DNA of 7,476 bases, from contig JAGPVK010000384.1 in NCBI GenBank assembly GCA_018067055.1, positions 1 through 7,476 on the forward strand, in the 5' to 3' direction. This document shows, in pieces, positions 1 to 6,422 of this stretch. The stretch's first letter is position 1. Each line of letters opens with the position of its first letter. The position numbers and the translations under genes are program-made. The notes under the pieces were generated by a model that saw nothing but the letters and a program-made list of their open reading frames with translations, did no database searches and was not told the origin of the DNA. The stretch comes from Sphingomonadales bacterium (lineage in GTDB: Bacteria; Pseudomonadota; Alphaproteobacteria; Sphingomonadales; Sphingomonadaceae).

Positions 1-1
1 G

Positions 2-103
2 CGCGACGACAATGAAGCCGCTATCGGCTTTTACAAGGCGCTGGGATATGAAGTACAACCGGTGGTGACGATAGGAAAGAGACTCGATCCGGAGAGCAGT
101 TGA
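2..103 (+). CDS. GNAT-family N-acetyltransferase, C-terminal fragment (YpeA-like)
   Basis: Only the last 33 residues are in the window; the gene begins upstream of base 1. The fragment carries the C-terminal GNAT signature: an Asn-Glu-Ala pair followed by FYKALGYE, which forms the last helix and strand near the acetyl-CoA pocket, and then a TIGKRL ending. In the family this region is written roughly as DN..A..FY..LGY, and the closing GKRL resembles E. coli YpeA. GNAT enzymes move an acetyl group from acetyl-CoA to an amine; the substrate cannot be told from this piece. The TGA at 101-103 lies 3 nt before the next start, so the two genes are probably co-transcribed. The family call is good, the YpeA subgroup tentative. 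Confidence 0.75.
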   Translation, partial: RDDNEAAIGFYKALGYEVQPVVTIGKRLDPESS

Positions 104-106
104 GCG

Positions 107-799
107 ATGGAAAAACTGGCCGACAATATCTGGATTGCCGAAGGCGATATCGTTGATTTTCACGGCTTTCCCTATCCGACACGCTGTGTGATCGTCAGGC
201 TCGCCAGCGGGGAACTCTGGTGCTGGTCACCGATCGCACTTTCGCCGGCGCTGAAAACGGCAATTAACCTGATCGGCAAGCCAGCCCATCTGGTCAGCCC
301 GAACAAGATCCACCATCTCTATCTGCAGGACTGGCAGCTGGCATGGCCGGAGGCGAAGCTTTGGGGGCCGGCGTCGACGATAAGCAAGCGTTCCGATCTG
401 GCGTTTGAAGCGCCGCTGGAAAATGAACCACCCAACGAATGGGGTGGCGATATCGATCTCATCTGGTTCAACGGATCGCCGGTCATGGACGAGATTGTCT
501 TTTTTCACCGACCATCGAAAACCGCCATCCTCGCCGACCTGTCGGAAAATTTCAGCGACGCATTCATTCGTCAGCACTGGAAAGGCTGGAAACGGTGGAT
601 CGCCAAGCCATGGGGTATCATGGAAGGCAAAGGCTATGCCCCGCTTGAATGGCGGCTTTCCTTCCTCAGACGCAAGGCCACACGAGCCGCTCGCGACCAG
701 CTGCTGGCCTGGAATCCGCGCCATGTGATCATGGCGCATGGTGAAATTCAGCGCGAAAACGGTCAGGCGTTTCTTGAGCGCGCCTTTGCCTGGCTTTAG
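107..799 (+). CDS. DUF4336 domain-containing protein (metallo-beta-lactamase-like fold)
   Basis: This 230-residue soluble protein has no signal peptide or membrane segment. The pattern matches DUF4336, a family related to metallo-beta-lactamases. It opens with a strand pair (LADNIWIAEGDIVDF) and a cysteine-containing strand ending WSPIAL near residues 39-44. A SPNKIHHLYLQDW motif follows at 64-76, occupying the place of the HxHxDH metal motif. His134 sits in VFFHRPSK, Asp144 in ILADL, and MAHGE at 209-213 is near the C-terminus. These His and Asp residues could bind metal, but the classical HxHxDH is degenerate, so hydrolase activity is not assured. No substrate is known to me for the family. 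The ATG at 107 follows the acetyltransferase stop by 3 nt, with a GGAGAG about 10 nt upstream that can serve as ribosome binding site. Confidence 0.8.
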   Translation: MEKLADNIWIAEGDIVDFHGFPYPTRCVIVRLASGELWCWSPIALSPALKTAINLIGKPAHLVSPNKIHHLYLQDWQLAWPEAKLWGPASTISKRSDLAFEAPLENEPPNEWGGDIDLIWFNGSPVMDEIVFFHRPSKTAILADLSENFSDAFIRQHWKGWKRWIAKPWGIMEGKGYAPLEWRLSFLRRKATRAARDQLLAWNPRHVIMAHGEIQRENGQAFLERAFAWL

Positions 800-801
800 G
801 G

Positions 802-823
802 AAGCGGCTTTGACCCGCTTTGT
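802..823 (+). terminator. Possible weak intrinsic terminator after the DUF4336 gene
   Basis: Three bases after the TAG stop, AAGCGG (802-807) and CCGCTT (815-820) form a perfect 6-bp stem with a 7-nt loop. It is followed by TGTCGTT, which is T-rich but not an uninterrupted T-run. The position just past a stop and before a 106-nt gap fits a transcript end. The short stem and poor U-tract make it weak. Confidence 0.4.
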
Positions 824-840
824 CGTTGCATCGTAGGCCA

Positions 841-869
841 TTGCCAATTTTACATTTTCCGACTAGCGC
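841..869 (+). promoter_or_regulatory. Candidate promoter for the arsC-like four-gene operon
   Basis: TTGCCA (841-846) matches five of six positions of the sigma-70 -35 consensus. Seventeen bases later lies TAGCGC (864-869), a poor -10 match. It sits between the candidate terminator and the next gene, about 40 nt upstream of the start codon, where a promoter for the following operon would be expected. The weak -10 keeps this a guess. Confidence 0.25.
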
Positions 870-898
870 TCGCGGCAATCACATCTGGGCAATGTATC

Positions 899-903
899 GA
901 GGA
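899..903 (+). promoter_or_regulatory. Ribosome binding site that selects the ATG at 912
   Basis: GAGGA is complementary to the 16S rRNA 3' end. The 8-nt gap to ATG 912 is near optimal, whereas ATG 906 is only 2 nt away and should be poorly used. Confidence 0.6.
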
Positions 904-911
904 CAATGACA

Positions 912-1280
912 ATGGCTGGTGAAACCAAAATGTACGGCATTTCCAATTGCGACACCGTCAAGAAGGCGCGCAACTGGATGGAACGCAATGGCATCAACTA
1001 TGTTTTCCATGACTATAAAAAGTCCGGGATTACCAAGGACAAGCTGGAAATGTGGGTGATGCAGGTCGGCTGGGAAGCGCTGGTCAACAAGCGCGGCACC
1101 ACCTTCCGCAAGCTGCCCGACATGGTGAAGGAAAATATCGGCGACGATACAGCGGTGATGGTGATGGCGGAAAATCCCAGCATGATCAAACGCCCGGTGC
1201 TGGAACATGGCGACGAGCTGGTCGTCGGGTTCAAGGCGTCGGACTATGAAGCCGCTGGACTGGCCGCGCGCAACAGCTAG
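912..1280 (+). CDS. ArsC/Spx-family thioredoxin-fold reductase (YffB-like)
   Basis: This 122-residue cytoplasmic protein matches the ArsC-family reductases called YffB in E. coli. Visible marks are the N-terminal strand MYGISNCDTVKKAR with the single Cys13 at the start of helix 1 (the arsenate-reductase active-site position), FHDYKKSGI at 32-40, GWEALVNKRGTT at 53-64, and IKRPVL at 92-97. Arg61 and Arg94 occupy places of the ArsC substrate-binding arginines. YffB proteins use one cysteine and probably glutathione; the true substrate is not settled, and nothing nearby suggests arsenic resistance. Two in-frame ATGs exist, at 906 and 912. GAGGA at 899-903 lies 2 nt from the first but 8 nt from the second, so 912 is preferred; using 906 adds Met-Thr. 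The TAG stop overlaps the next GTG by one base. Confidence 0.88.
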   Translation: MAGETKMYGISNCDTVKKARNWMERNGINYVFHDYKKSGITKDKLEMWVMQVGWEALVNKRGTTFRKLPDMVKENIGDDTAVMVMAENPSMIKRPVLEHGDELVVGFKASDYEAAGLAARNS

Positions 1281-1801
1281 TGCCGACGATCCTGTCCCAT
1301 GCAGCGGTGCCACTTGCCGGTGCGCTGATTTTGGGGCGAAACAGGCTTTCCTTGCCGGTGATCGGGACAGGAATCGCCCTGGCGATGCTGCCCGACGCCG
1401 ACGTCATCGGATTTGGTTTCGGCATCCACTATGCAGATGCCTGGGGTCACCGGGGCGCAAGCCACAGTCTGGTTTTTGCCGCCGCAGCAGCGTTGTTCGC
1501 CACCGCGCTGTTGCGTCCGGAACGCTATGGCGTTGCCGCTGTTTTCCTGTTCCTGTCGATGGCCTCGCACGGACTGCTTGATATGCTGACCAATGGCGGA
1601 CTGGGCGTGGCCCTGTTCTGGCCGTTTGCAGTCGCGCGTCATTTCGCTCCGGTTACCCCGATTGCCGTATCGCCGATCGGCATTTCCAATTTTATCAGCG
1701 ATCGTGGCATCAAAGTGTTATATTCCGAAGCTATATGGATTTGGATACCGTTGACACTGATCGCTGCCGCCGGTTTTGGTATCAGGAAAAGGACAGGATA
1801 A
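1280..1801 (+). CDS. YdjM-family inner-membrane metal-dependent hydrolase
   Basis: A 173-residue polytopic membrane protein of the YdjM type (DUF457, predicted metal-dependent hydrolase). It shows the spaced His/Asp set of that family: SHAAV with His7, LPDAD at 37-41, HRGASHS at 57-63 with His57 and His62, SHGLLDMLTNGG at 96-107 with His97 and Asp101, and LFWPF at 112-116. About four hydrophobic stretches are visible, around 9-37, 64-78, 84-95 and 152-168. Members of this fold include phospholipase-like and LexA-regulated proteins, but the substrate of YdjM-type enzymes is not established to my knowledge. The start is GTG at 1280, sharing its G with the TAG of the upstream gene. No strong ribosome binding site is seen, so translational coupling is likely. 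The stop TAA shares a base with the next ATG (TAATG). Confidence 0.85.
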   Translation: MPTILSHAAVPLAGALILGRNRLSLPVIGTGIALAMLPDADVIGFGFGIHYADAWGHRGASHSLVFAAAAALFATALLRPERYGVAAVFLFLSMASHGLLDMLTNGGLGVALFWPFAVARHFAPVTPIAVSPIGISNFISDRGIKVLYSEAIWIWIPLTLIAAAGFGIRKRTG

Positions 1802-2082
1802 TGGTCACAGCAAGATGGAATGATGTGGTGATCGCAGAGAGCGACCAGACAGTGGTGGTCGAAGGCAATCATTATTTCCCGCGCGATTCGGTCTGGTCGA
1901 AATATCTGATGCACAGCGACACATCCAGCCATTGCCCGTGGAAGGGCGATGCGTCTTATCATTCGCTGATTGTCGAGGGTGAAATCAACGAGGACGCGGC
2001 CTGGTTTTATCCAGCGCCGAAAGCGGCTGCGGCAGAAATCGAAGGACGGATCGCATTCTGGAAAGGCGTCGAGGTCAGCTAG
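1801..2082 (+). CDS. DUF427 domain-containing protein
   Basis: A compact 93-residue soluble protein that is essentially one DUF427 domain. Hallmarks in order are ARWNDVVIAES near the start, VVVEGNHYFP at 18-27, CPWKG at 45-49, the beta-strand VEGEINEDAAWFYPAP at 58-73, and AFWKGVEV at 85-92. The domain forms a small beta-rich fold found alone or fused to other domains, and its biochemical role is not established to my knowledge. The ATG at 1801 is chosen because AAAGGA at 1788-1793 lies 7 nt upstream and because translation from here gives the exact domain length. The reading frame stays open further upstream, but that stretch overlaps the YdjM-like gene. Its TAG stop abuts or overlaps the next start. 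Confidence 0.9.
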   Translation: MVTARWNDVVIAESDQTVVVEGNHYFPRDSVWSKYLMHSDTSSHCPWKGDASYHSLIVEGEINEDAAWFYPAPKAAAAEIEGRIAFWKGVEVS

Positions 2083-2084
2083 TG

Positions 2085-3173
2085 ATGAGCCTCCGTGCGA
2101 TCTTTGGTTCGGCAATCCTGTTGCTGCTGGCCGGATGCGGCGTTCAGGCGGAAGCCAGCGGAGAATCGAAGATGCAAGTGACGACATTGAGCGGCGGCCC
2201 ACCGATCATCATCGCCCATCGCGGCGCCAGCGGCGAGCGTCCGGAACATACGCTTGCATCCTATCAGCTGGCGATCGAGCAGGGCGCCGACTTTATCGAG
2301 CCCGACCTGGTGCTGACCGGGGACGGCATATTGGTTGCGCGGCACGAGAATGAGATCAGCGAAACCACGGATGTCGCGGACAGGCCGGAATTCGCGGCGC
2401 GCAAGGCCACCAAGATGATCGACGGCGAAAGCCATGAAGGCTGGTTTACCGAAGATTTTACGCTGGCCGAGCTGAAGACGCTGCGGGCCAGAGAGCGCCT
2501 GCCTGAATTGCGGGCGGCAAATGCGGCTTATGACGGCCAGTTTGAAATCCCGACCTTCGAAGAGATATTGCAATTGTTGCAACAGCAGGAACAGCAAAGT
2601 GGCAGGCGGATCGGTGTCTATCCCGAAACCAAGCATCCCAGCTATTTCAAGGCTTTGGGACTGGATCATGACGAGCCGATGCTCAAATTGCTGAATCAAT
2701 ATGGCTATAGCGGCAAGGATGACCCGGTCTTCATTCAGTCGTTCGAGACTGGCAATCTGAAGGCATTGCACAAGAAAACGGAGATACGGCTGGTCCAGCT
2801 GGTCGCTGGTGAAGGGGGGCCGCCGGATGATCAGGGCCTGACCTATGCAGCGATGCTTACGGTCGATGGTCTGGCAGCAATCGCCGGCTATGCGGATGGA
2901 CTGGGACCGTCCAAGGATCTGGTGATCGGCCGCAATCTCCTTGGCCAACTGGGCGCGCCGACCGGGCTGGTCGAGGTGGCCCACAAGGTCGGGCTGTTGG
3001 TCCATCCGTGGACGTTCCGCCGGGAAAATTATTTTCTGCCGACCGATTTCAAGAGCGGCATCGATCCGCGCGAGCCAGGCGATCTGGAAGGTGAGGTGCG
3101 CGCATTTGTTGCCGCCGGGGTGGATGGGCTGTTTAGCGACAACCCCGATCTCGCAGCAGCGGCAATACGGTGA
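2085..3173 (+). CDS. glpQ: Glycerophosphodiester phosphodiesterase, GlpQ-like lipoprotein
   Basis: This 362-residue enzyme should hydrolyse glycerophosphodiesters to glycerol-3-phosphate plus an alcohol, outside the cytoplasm. The N-terminus is a lipoprotein signal: a short Arg-containing head, a hydrophobic run AILLLL, then LAGC with the acylated Cys at 18. The GDPD TIM-barrel follows: IIIAHRGASGERPEHT at 41-56 (catalytic His45, Arg46), IEPDLVLTGDG at 71-81 (metal ligands Glu72 and Asp74), ARHE with His87, VYPETKHP at 178-185 (Glu181), and GVDGLFSDNPD near the end. The length and the EGWFTEDFTLAELKTLRA segment fit GlpQ-type proteins (E. coli GlpQ is about 358 residues) rather than short UgpQ types. 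A glutamine-rich helix lies at about 163-171. Either GTG 2082 or ATG 2085 may start it; ATG is preferred, with GAGG at 2071-2074 upstream. It closes the overlapping operon. Confidence 0.9.
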   Translation: MSLRAIFGSAILLLLAGCGVQAEASGESKMQVTTLSGGPPIIIAHRGASGERPEHTLASYQLAIEQGADFIEPDLVLTGDGILVARHENEISETTDVADRPEFAARKATKMIDGESHEGWFTEDFTLAELKTLRARERLPELRAANAAYDGQFEIPTFEEILQLLQQQEQQSGRRIGVYPETKHPSYFKALGLDHDEPMLKLLNQYGYSGKDDPVFIQSFETGNLKALHKKTEIRLVQLVAGEGGPPDDQGLTYAAMLTVDGLAAIAGYADGLGPSKDLVIGRNLLGQLGAPTGLVEVAHKVGLLVHPWTFRRENYFLPTDFKSGIDPREPGDLEGEVRAFVAAGVDGLFSDNPDLAAAAIR

Positions 3174-3237
3174 TAGTCGCGAAGCTGGCCTTATCTTCCG
3201 TCGTCGCTTATTAGGGCCAATCCATCGCCATCAAAGC

Positions 3238-3243
3238 TGAGGA
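3238..3243 (+). promoter_or_regulatory. Ribosome binding site of panB
   Basis: TGAGGA lies 5 nt before the ATG at 3249. It supports the longer panB product over an internal ATG at 3309, which has no such site upstream. Confidence 0.6.
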
Positions 3244-3248
3244 TTACC

Positions 3249-4121
3249 ATGTCCACAACCTTCAAACTCGATACCTCCACCAGCCGTGCCACTCCGCGGC
3301 CACAGCCGATGCGGCGCCTGTCGGTGCCCAAAATCCAGGGCCGCAAGGTCGATGGGGTGACAGCGGAGCCGGTGGTCATGCTGACCGCCTACACCGCGCG
3401 GACGGCGCAATTGCTTGATGCGCATTGCGATATGCTGCTGGTCGGCGATTCGCTGGCGCAGGTCATCTATGGGCTTGATTCGACGATTCCGGTCACGCTC
3501 GACATGATGTGCAACCATGGCGCGGCCGTGGTCCGGGGCAGCTATCACAGCGTCGTTGTCGTCGACATGCCGTTCGGTTCCTATGAGGCATCGCCGGAGA
3601 AAGCCTATGAGAGCGCCGCCCATATCCTGAAGGAAACCGGTGCGGCTGCGGTCAAGCTCGAGGGTGGTGAAGTAATGGCGGAAACCGTCGCTTTTCTGGT
3701 ACAGCGGGGCATTCCGGTGGTCGGTCACGTCGGGCTGACGCCGCAAGCGATCAATGTGCTGGGCGGTTATGCTGCCCGTGGTCGCAGCGACGCCGAAGCG
3801 AAGAAGATTGTCGGCGATGCGGTGGCTCTGGACAAGGCGGGGGCGTTTGCGATCGTTCTGGAAGGTGTGCTGGAGCCGATTGCGATCGAAGCCACCAAGG
3901 CTGTCGATGCCATCACCATCGGCATCGGCGCGTCGGCGCAATGCGATGGCCAAGTGCTGGTCACGGAAGATTTGCTCGGCATGTTCGACCGCACCGCCCG
4001 CTTTGTGAAACGCTATCACAATATAGCCGAACAAATTGACCAGGCCGCCGAGCAATATGCCGGTGAGGTCAGGGAGCGCAGCTTTCCGGGGCCAGACCAG
4101 CTCTATCAGCCGAAAAAATAG
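3249..4121 (+). CDS. panB: 3-methyl-2-oxobutanoate hydroxymethyltransferase (ketopantoate hydroxymethyltransferase)
   Basis: PanB transfers a hydroxymethyl group from 5,10-methylenetetrahydrofolate to alpha-ketoisovalerate, giving ketopantoate, the first committed step toward pantothenate and coenzyme A, in the cytoplasm. The 290 residues show the full TIM-barrel signature: MLTAYTA at 44-50, [13 protein letters not shown] at 63-75 (Asp67, metal), the [11 protein letters not shown] stretch at 77-87, VVDMPFGSY at 104-112 (Asp106, metal), VKLEGG at 135-140 (Glu138, metal), GHVGLTPQ at 159-166, LEGV at 204-207 with the catalytic Glu205, and [11 protein letters not shown] at 225-235. Assignment of these residues is by alignment from memory to E. 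coli Asp45, Asp84, Glu114 and Glu181. It is about 25 residues longer than E. coli PanB, mostly from a Ser/Thr/Pro-rich N-terminal lead of about 20 residues. A 75-nt gap separates it from the GlpQ gene; no panC or panE neighbour is present. Confidence 0.97.
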   Translation: MSTTFKLDTSTSRATPRPQPMRRLSVPKIQGRKVDGVTAEPVVMLTAYTARTAQLLDAHCDMLLVGDSLAQVIYGLDSTIPVTLDMMCNHGAAVVRGSYHSVVVVDMPFGSYEASPEKAYESAAHILKETGAAAVKLEGGEVMAETVAFLVQRGIPVVGHVGLTPQAINVLGGYAARGRSDAEAKKIVGDAVALDKAGAFAIVLEGVLEPIAIEATKAVDAITIGIGASAQCDGQVLVTEDLLGMFDRTARFVKRYHNIAEQIDQAAEQYAGEVRERSFPGPDQLYQPKK

Positions 4122-4289
4122 CGCAAATTTTCACTTTCCCCCGTTCCTCCGTTCAGCCTGTGGAAATGGTCAATAGACTTTTACATTTGCTATTGCGGAC
4201 GCTAAAGGACAGCCGATTGCAATTCGCCTTCGTTTCACCGGCGTCTGACCGGCGAGCAGGGCGCGCGAAACAATATTGAGGAAGCCACT
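4122..4289 (+). other. Non-coding gap between panB and the yfgM-like gene
   Basis: This 168-nt stretch is the longest gap in the window and the natural place for the promoter of the yfgM-bamB-der unit. It contains an AT-richer part at about 4160-4195 with TGCTATTG, a palindromic ATTGCAAT at 4216-4223, and a direct repeat ACCGGCG(T/A) at 4237-4254. No good -35/-10 pair, strong terminator hairpin, or small open frame with a ribosome site was found. Confidence 0.5.
4278..4284 (+). promoter_or_regulatory. Ribosome binding site supporting a TTG start
   Basis: GAGGAAG is a strong Shine-Dalgarno match 5 nt before TTG at 4290. No ATG lies near, and the next in-frame ATG is about 100 codons in, so this site decides the start. 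Confidence 0.65.
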
Positions 4290-5060
4290 TTGGCCAAAGA
4301 CAAAGATAAAGCACCAGAAGAGCAGCCGGATCGTTCGGAGCAGGTGTTCCTGCGCGAAGTTGACGAAGCGGTGCGCGAGGACCAGCTGAAAAATTTTGCT
4401 ACCCGTTACGGGATATGGATTTTTGCGGCTGTTATCATTGGCCTCGGGTCTCTGGCCGGCTGGATATTCTATCAGAATAGCCAGAATGAGGATTCCGGTT
4501 TGCGCAGCGAAGAATATGTCGCGGCCATTGACAGCATTCGCCAGAGCAATCTCGACGGTGCCGCGAAAGCGCTCGAACCGTTGATGGAAGCCGACCAGGC
4601 GGGTTACCGGGCTGCGGCACAATTGCTGCAGGCCAATATTGCGCTGGAAAAAAATGATCCGAAAAAGGCGATCGCAGGCTATGGCAAGGTCGTTGCCGAT
4701 GACAGTCTGCCGAAGCCGTTTCGCGATCTCGCATTGATCCGCCAGACCACCGCCGAATTTGACACGCTCAAGCCGCAGCAGGTGATTGACCGGCTGAAGT
4801 CGCTTGCTGTGCCGGGCAATCCCTGGTTCGGCAGCGCCGGCGAGATGGTGGCCGTATCCTATCTGAACATGGGCAAATCTGATCTCGCGGGGCCGCTTTT
4901 TGCTCAGCTTGCGAAAGATGAAAATGTCCCGCCGACGATCCGGTCGCGTGCGTTGCAAATGGCAGGTGTCGAAGGCATTGACGCCGTGCAACTGGACAGC
5001 GATGATAAAAAAGTTGCACCGCCGATCGCGGTCGCGACTGAGGGAGAATCCAAGGAATGA
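4290..5060 (+). CDS. YfgM-like membrane-anchored tetratricopeptide-repeat protein
   Basis: A 256-residue protein with a charged cytoplasmic head (1-40, rich in Lys, Asp, Glu), one transmembrane helix at about 41-61 (YGIWIFAAVIIGLGSLAGWIF), and a helical periplasmic part from about 65 onward with TPR-like A/G/Y spacing (EEYVAAIDSIRQSNLDGAAK and later repeats). This is the architecture of the TPR_21 family that includes E. coli YfgM, a single-pass protein reported to associate with the SecYEG translocon and PpiD as an ancillary chaperone for secreted proteins. It is some 50 residues longer than E. coli YfgM, with a loose acidic/lysine C-terminal tail. The start is TTG, supported by GAGGAAG 5 nt upstream. 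Its TGA overlaps the bamB ATG by 4 nt, so the two are translationally coupled, as expected from the yfgM-bamB order in E. coli. The YfgM link rests on topology and gene order more than residue identity. Confidence 0.82.
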   Translation: MAKDKDKAPEEQPDRSEQVFLREVDEAVREDQLKNFATRYGIWIFAAVIIGLGSLAGWIFYQNSQNEDSGLRSEEYVAAIDSIRQSNLDGAAKALEPLMEADQAGYRAAAQLLQANIALEKNDPKKAIAGYGKVVADDSLPKPFRDLALIRQTTAEFDTLKPQQVIDRLKSLAVPGNPWFGSAGEMVAVSYLNMGKSDLAGPLFAQLAKDENVPPTIRSRALQMAGVEGIDAVQLDSDDKKVAPPIAVATEGESKE

Positions 5061-6391
5061 TTTCCGGTAAGAAACTGATCACCAGCCTGCTGGTCCTGTC
5101 CCTGCTGTCCGGCTGTGGTATTTTGGGTGGTGGCGATGGCGAAGACAAGAAGAGCACGCCGACGCTCGGTAAGCGAACCCCGATATTGAGTGGCGAAAGC
5201 GGCGCTGAGGTCGATCCTTCGCTGGCATCAATCTCCGTAATCCTGCCGGCACCGGTGGCCAATAGCGAATGGGCGCAATCGGGCGGCAACGCGAGCAAAT
5301 CGATCGGTCATGTCGCTCTTGAGGGTAATCTTGCCCAGGTCTGGACCGCGAATATCAGCGGCACCAACAAACGCGAACGTCTGGCCTCTGCACCGGTAGT
5401 GGCCGGCGGGCGGCTGTTTGTCACTGACACCCAGGCCATGGTTCATGCCTTTGACGCAGCCACAGGCGCGAAAATCTGGTCCAGCCAGATCGAGGTCAAG
5501 GGTGATGGTGAATCTTCACGCTTTGGCGGCGGCGCCAGCGTGTTCGATAATGTCGTCTATGCCACCAATGGCGTAGGCGATGTCGTCGCGCTCAATGCTT
5601 CGGATGGCAGTCAGAAATGGAAAGTGCGTCCGGCCGGTCCCTTGCGCGGGTCGCCGACGATTTCCAATGGCAATGTCTATGTGATGACGCAGGACAATCA
5701 GATTTATGCGCTGAACATGCTGGACGGATCGGTGCAGTGGAATGAAGCCGGGACCGTCGGTCTCGCAGGCATTTTCGGAGTCGCAGCGCCTGCTGCTGGC
5801 CAGGGCACGATTGTCGCGGGCTATAGCTCGGGCGAGCTGACCGCCTATCGCTACGAAAATGGCCGCAATCTCTGGAACGACGCGCTTGCGCGGACCAGCA
5901 TTTCGACTTCTGTTTCGACTCTGTCCGATATCGACGCCGATCCGGTGATTGACCGTGGCCGGGTTTTCGCGCTTGGACAGGGAGGCCGGATGGCGGCTTA
6001 TGAGCTGGTCACCGGCCAGCGGATCTGGGAACTGAATATTGCCGGGATCACGACACCGGTCGTGGCAGGCGAGTGGGTGTTCGTGCTGACCGATGATGCG
6101 AAATTGCTGTGCATCGCGCGGCCGAATGGCAAGGTCCGGTGGATCAGCCAGCTGGCTTCCTACCGGAATGAAGAGAAGAAGAAAAACCCGATCAACTGGA
6201 CGGGGCCGATATTGGCTGGCAACCGTCTGATTGTTGCCAGCACCGAAGGCGATGTCGTTTCGATTTCGCCTGGTGAGGGATCGAGCCAGACGCTGTTCAA
6301 ATTGGACGATGGCGTTTCGCTGCCGCCGATTGTTGCGGGTGGCATGCTATATATTCTCGACGACAGCGGCCGTATTTCCGCGTTCCGCTGA
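5057..6391 (+). CDS. bamB: Outer membrane protein assembly factor BamB
   Basis: BamB is a periplasmic lipoprotein attached to the inner leaflet of the outer membrane. It binds BamA and helps deliver and fold beta-barrel proteins. The 444 residues start with a lipoprotein signal, LSLLSGC, with the acylated Cys at 20, followed by a flexible Gly/Asp/Lys linker. The rest is a PQQ-like beta-propeller; the blade motif A-x-D/N-x-x-x-G-x-x-x-W recurs at 131-141, 178-188, 218-228, 263-273, 314-324 and 352-362, with later, weaker blades around 390-405 and 428-443. It is somewhat longer than E. coli BamB (about 392), mainly in the linker and inter-blade loops such as the Lys-rich NEEKKKN at 371-377. The ATG overlaps the upstream TGA (ATGA). 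GGGAG at 5042-5046 can act as ribosome site. The stop is 31 nt before der. Confidence 0.93.
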   Translation: MISGKKLITSLLVLSLLSGCGILGGGDGEDKKSTPTLGKRTPILSGESGAEVDPSLASISVILPAPVANSEWAQSGGNASKSIGHVALEGNLAQVWTANISGTNKRERLASAPVVAGGRLFVTDTQAMVHAFDAATGAKIWSSQIEVKGDGESSRFGGGASVFDNVVYATNGVGDVVALNASDGSQKWKVRPAGPLRGSPTISNGNVYVMTQDNQIYALNMLDGSVQWNEAGTVGLAGIFGVAAPAAGQGTIVAGYSSGELTAYRYENGRNLWNDALARTSISTSVSTLSDIDADPVIDRGRVFALGQGGRMAAYELVTGQRIWELNIAGITTPVVAGEWVFVLTDDAKLLCIARPNGKVRWISQLASYRNEEKKKNPINWTGPILAGNRLIVASTEGDVVSISPGEGSSQTLFKLDDGVSLPPIVAGGMLYILDDSGRISAFR

Positions 6392-6422
6392 GGATCAGAA
6401 CCAAAGGACAGGGACCGGCTTC

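Noticed and set aside
912..1280. Arsenic-resistance function for the ArsC-like gene
   Set aside because: The protein looks like the YffB branch, and there is no arsR, arsB or acr3 gene beside it.
1735..1800. Upstream extension of the DUF427 gene to an ATG at 1735
   Set aside because: The added residues lie inside the YdjM-like coding region and are not part of the DUF427 domain; ATG 1801 has a good ribosome binding site and gives the exact domain length.
2569..2600. CAA/CAG-rich stretch as a microsatellite
   Set aside because: It is irregular, in frame, and encodes a glutamine-rich helix in the GlpQ-like enzyme; repeat units are not tandem.
2079..3005. Long minus-strand open frame (about 308 codons) opposite the GlpQ-like gene
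   Set aside because: It lies fully antisense to a gene with clear catalytic motifs, its translation resembles no family, and it is Gln/Arg/His-rich in the way antisense frames of GC-rich genes usually are.
3186..3214. Possible promoter (TGGCCT, 17 nt, TATTAG) before panB
   Set aside because: The -35 matches only three of six consensus positions and the -10 four of six, which is little above chance.
3231..4055. Long minus-strand open frame (about 274 codons) opposite panB
   Set aside because: PanB is unmistakable on the plus strand, and the antisense product is Arg/His/Asp-rich with no recognisable motif.
4115..4135. AT-rich inverted repeat AAAAT/ATTTT at the end of panB as a terminator
   Set aside because: A five-pair A/T stem partly inside the coding region, with no following T-run, is too weak to call.
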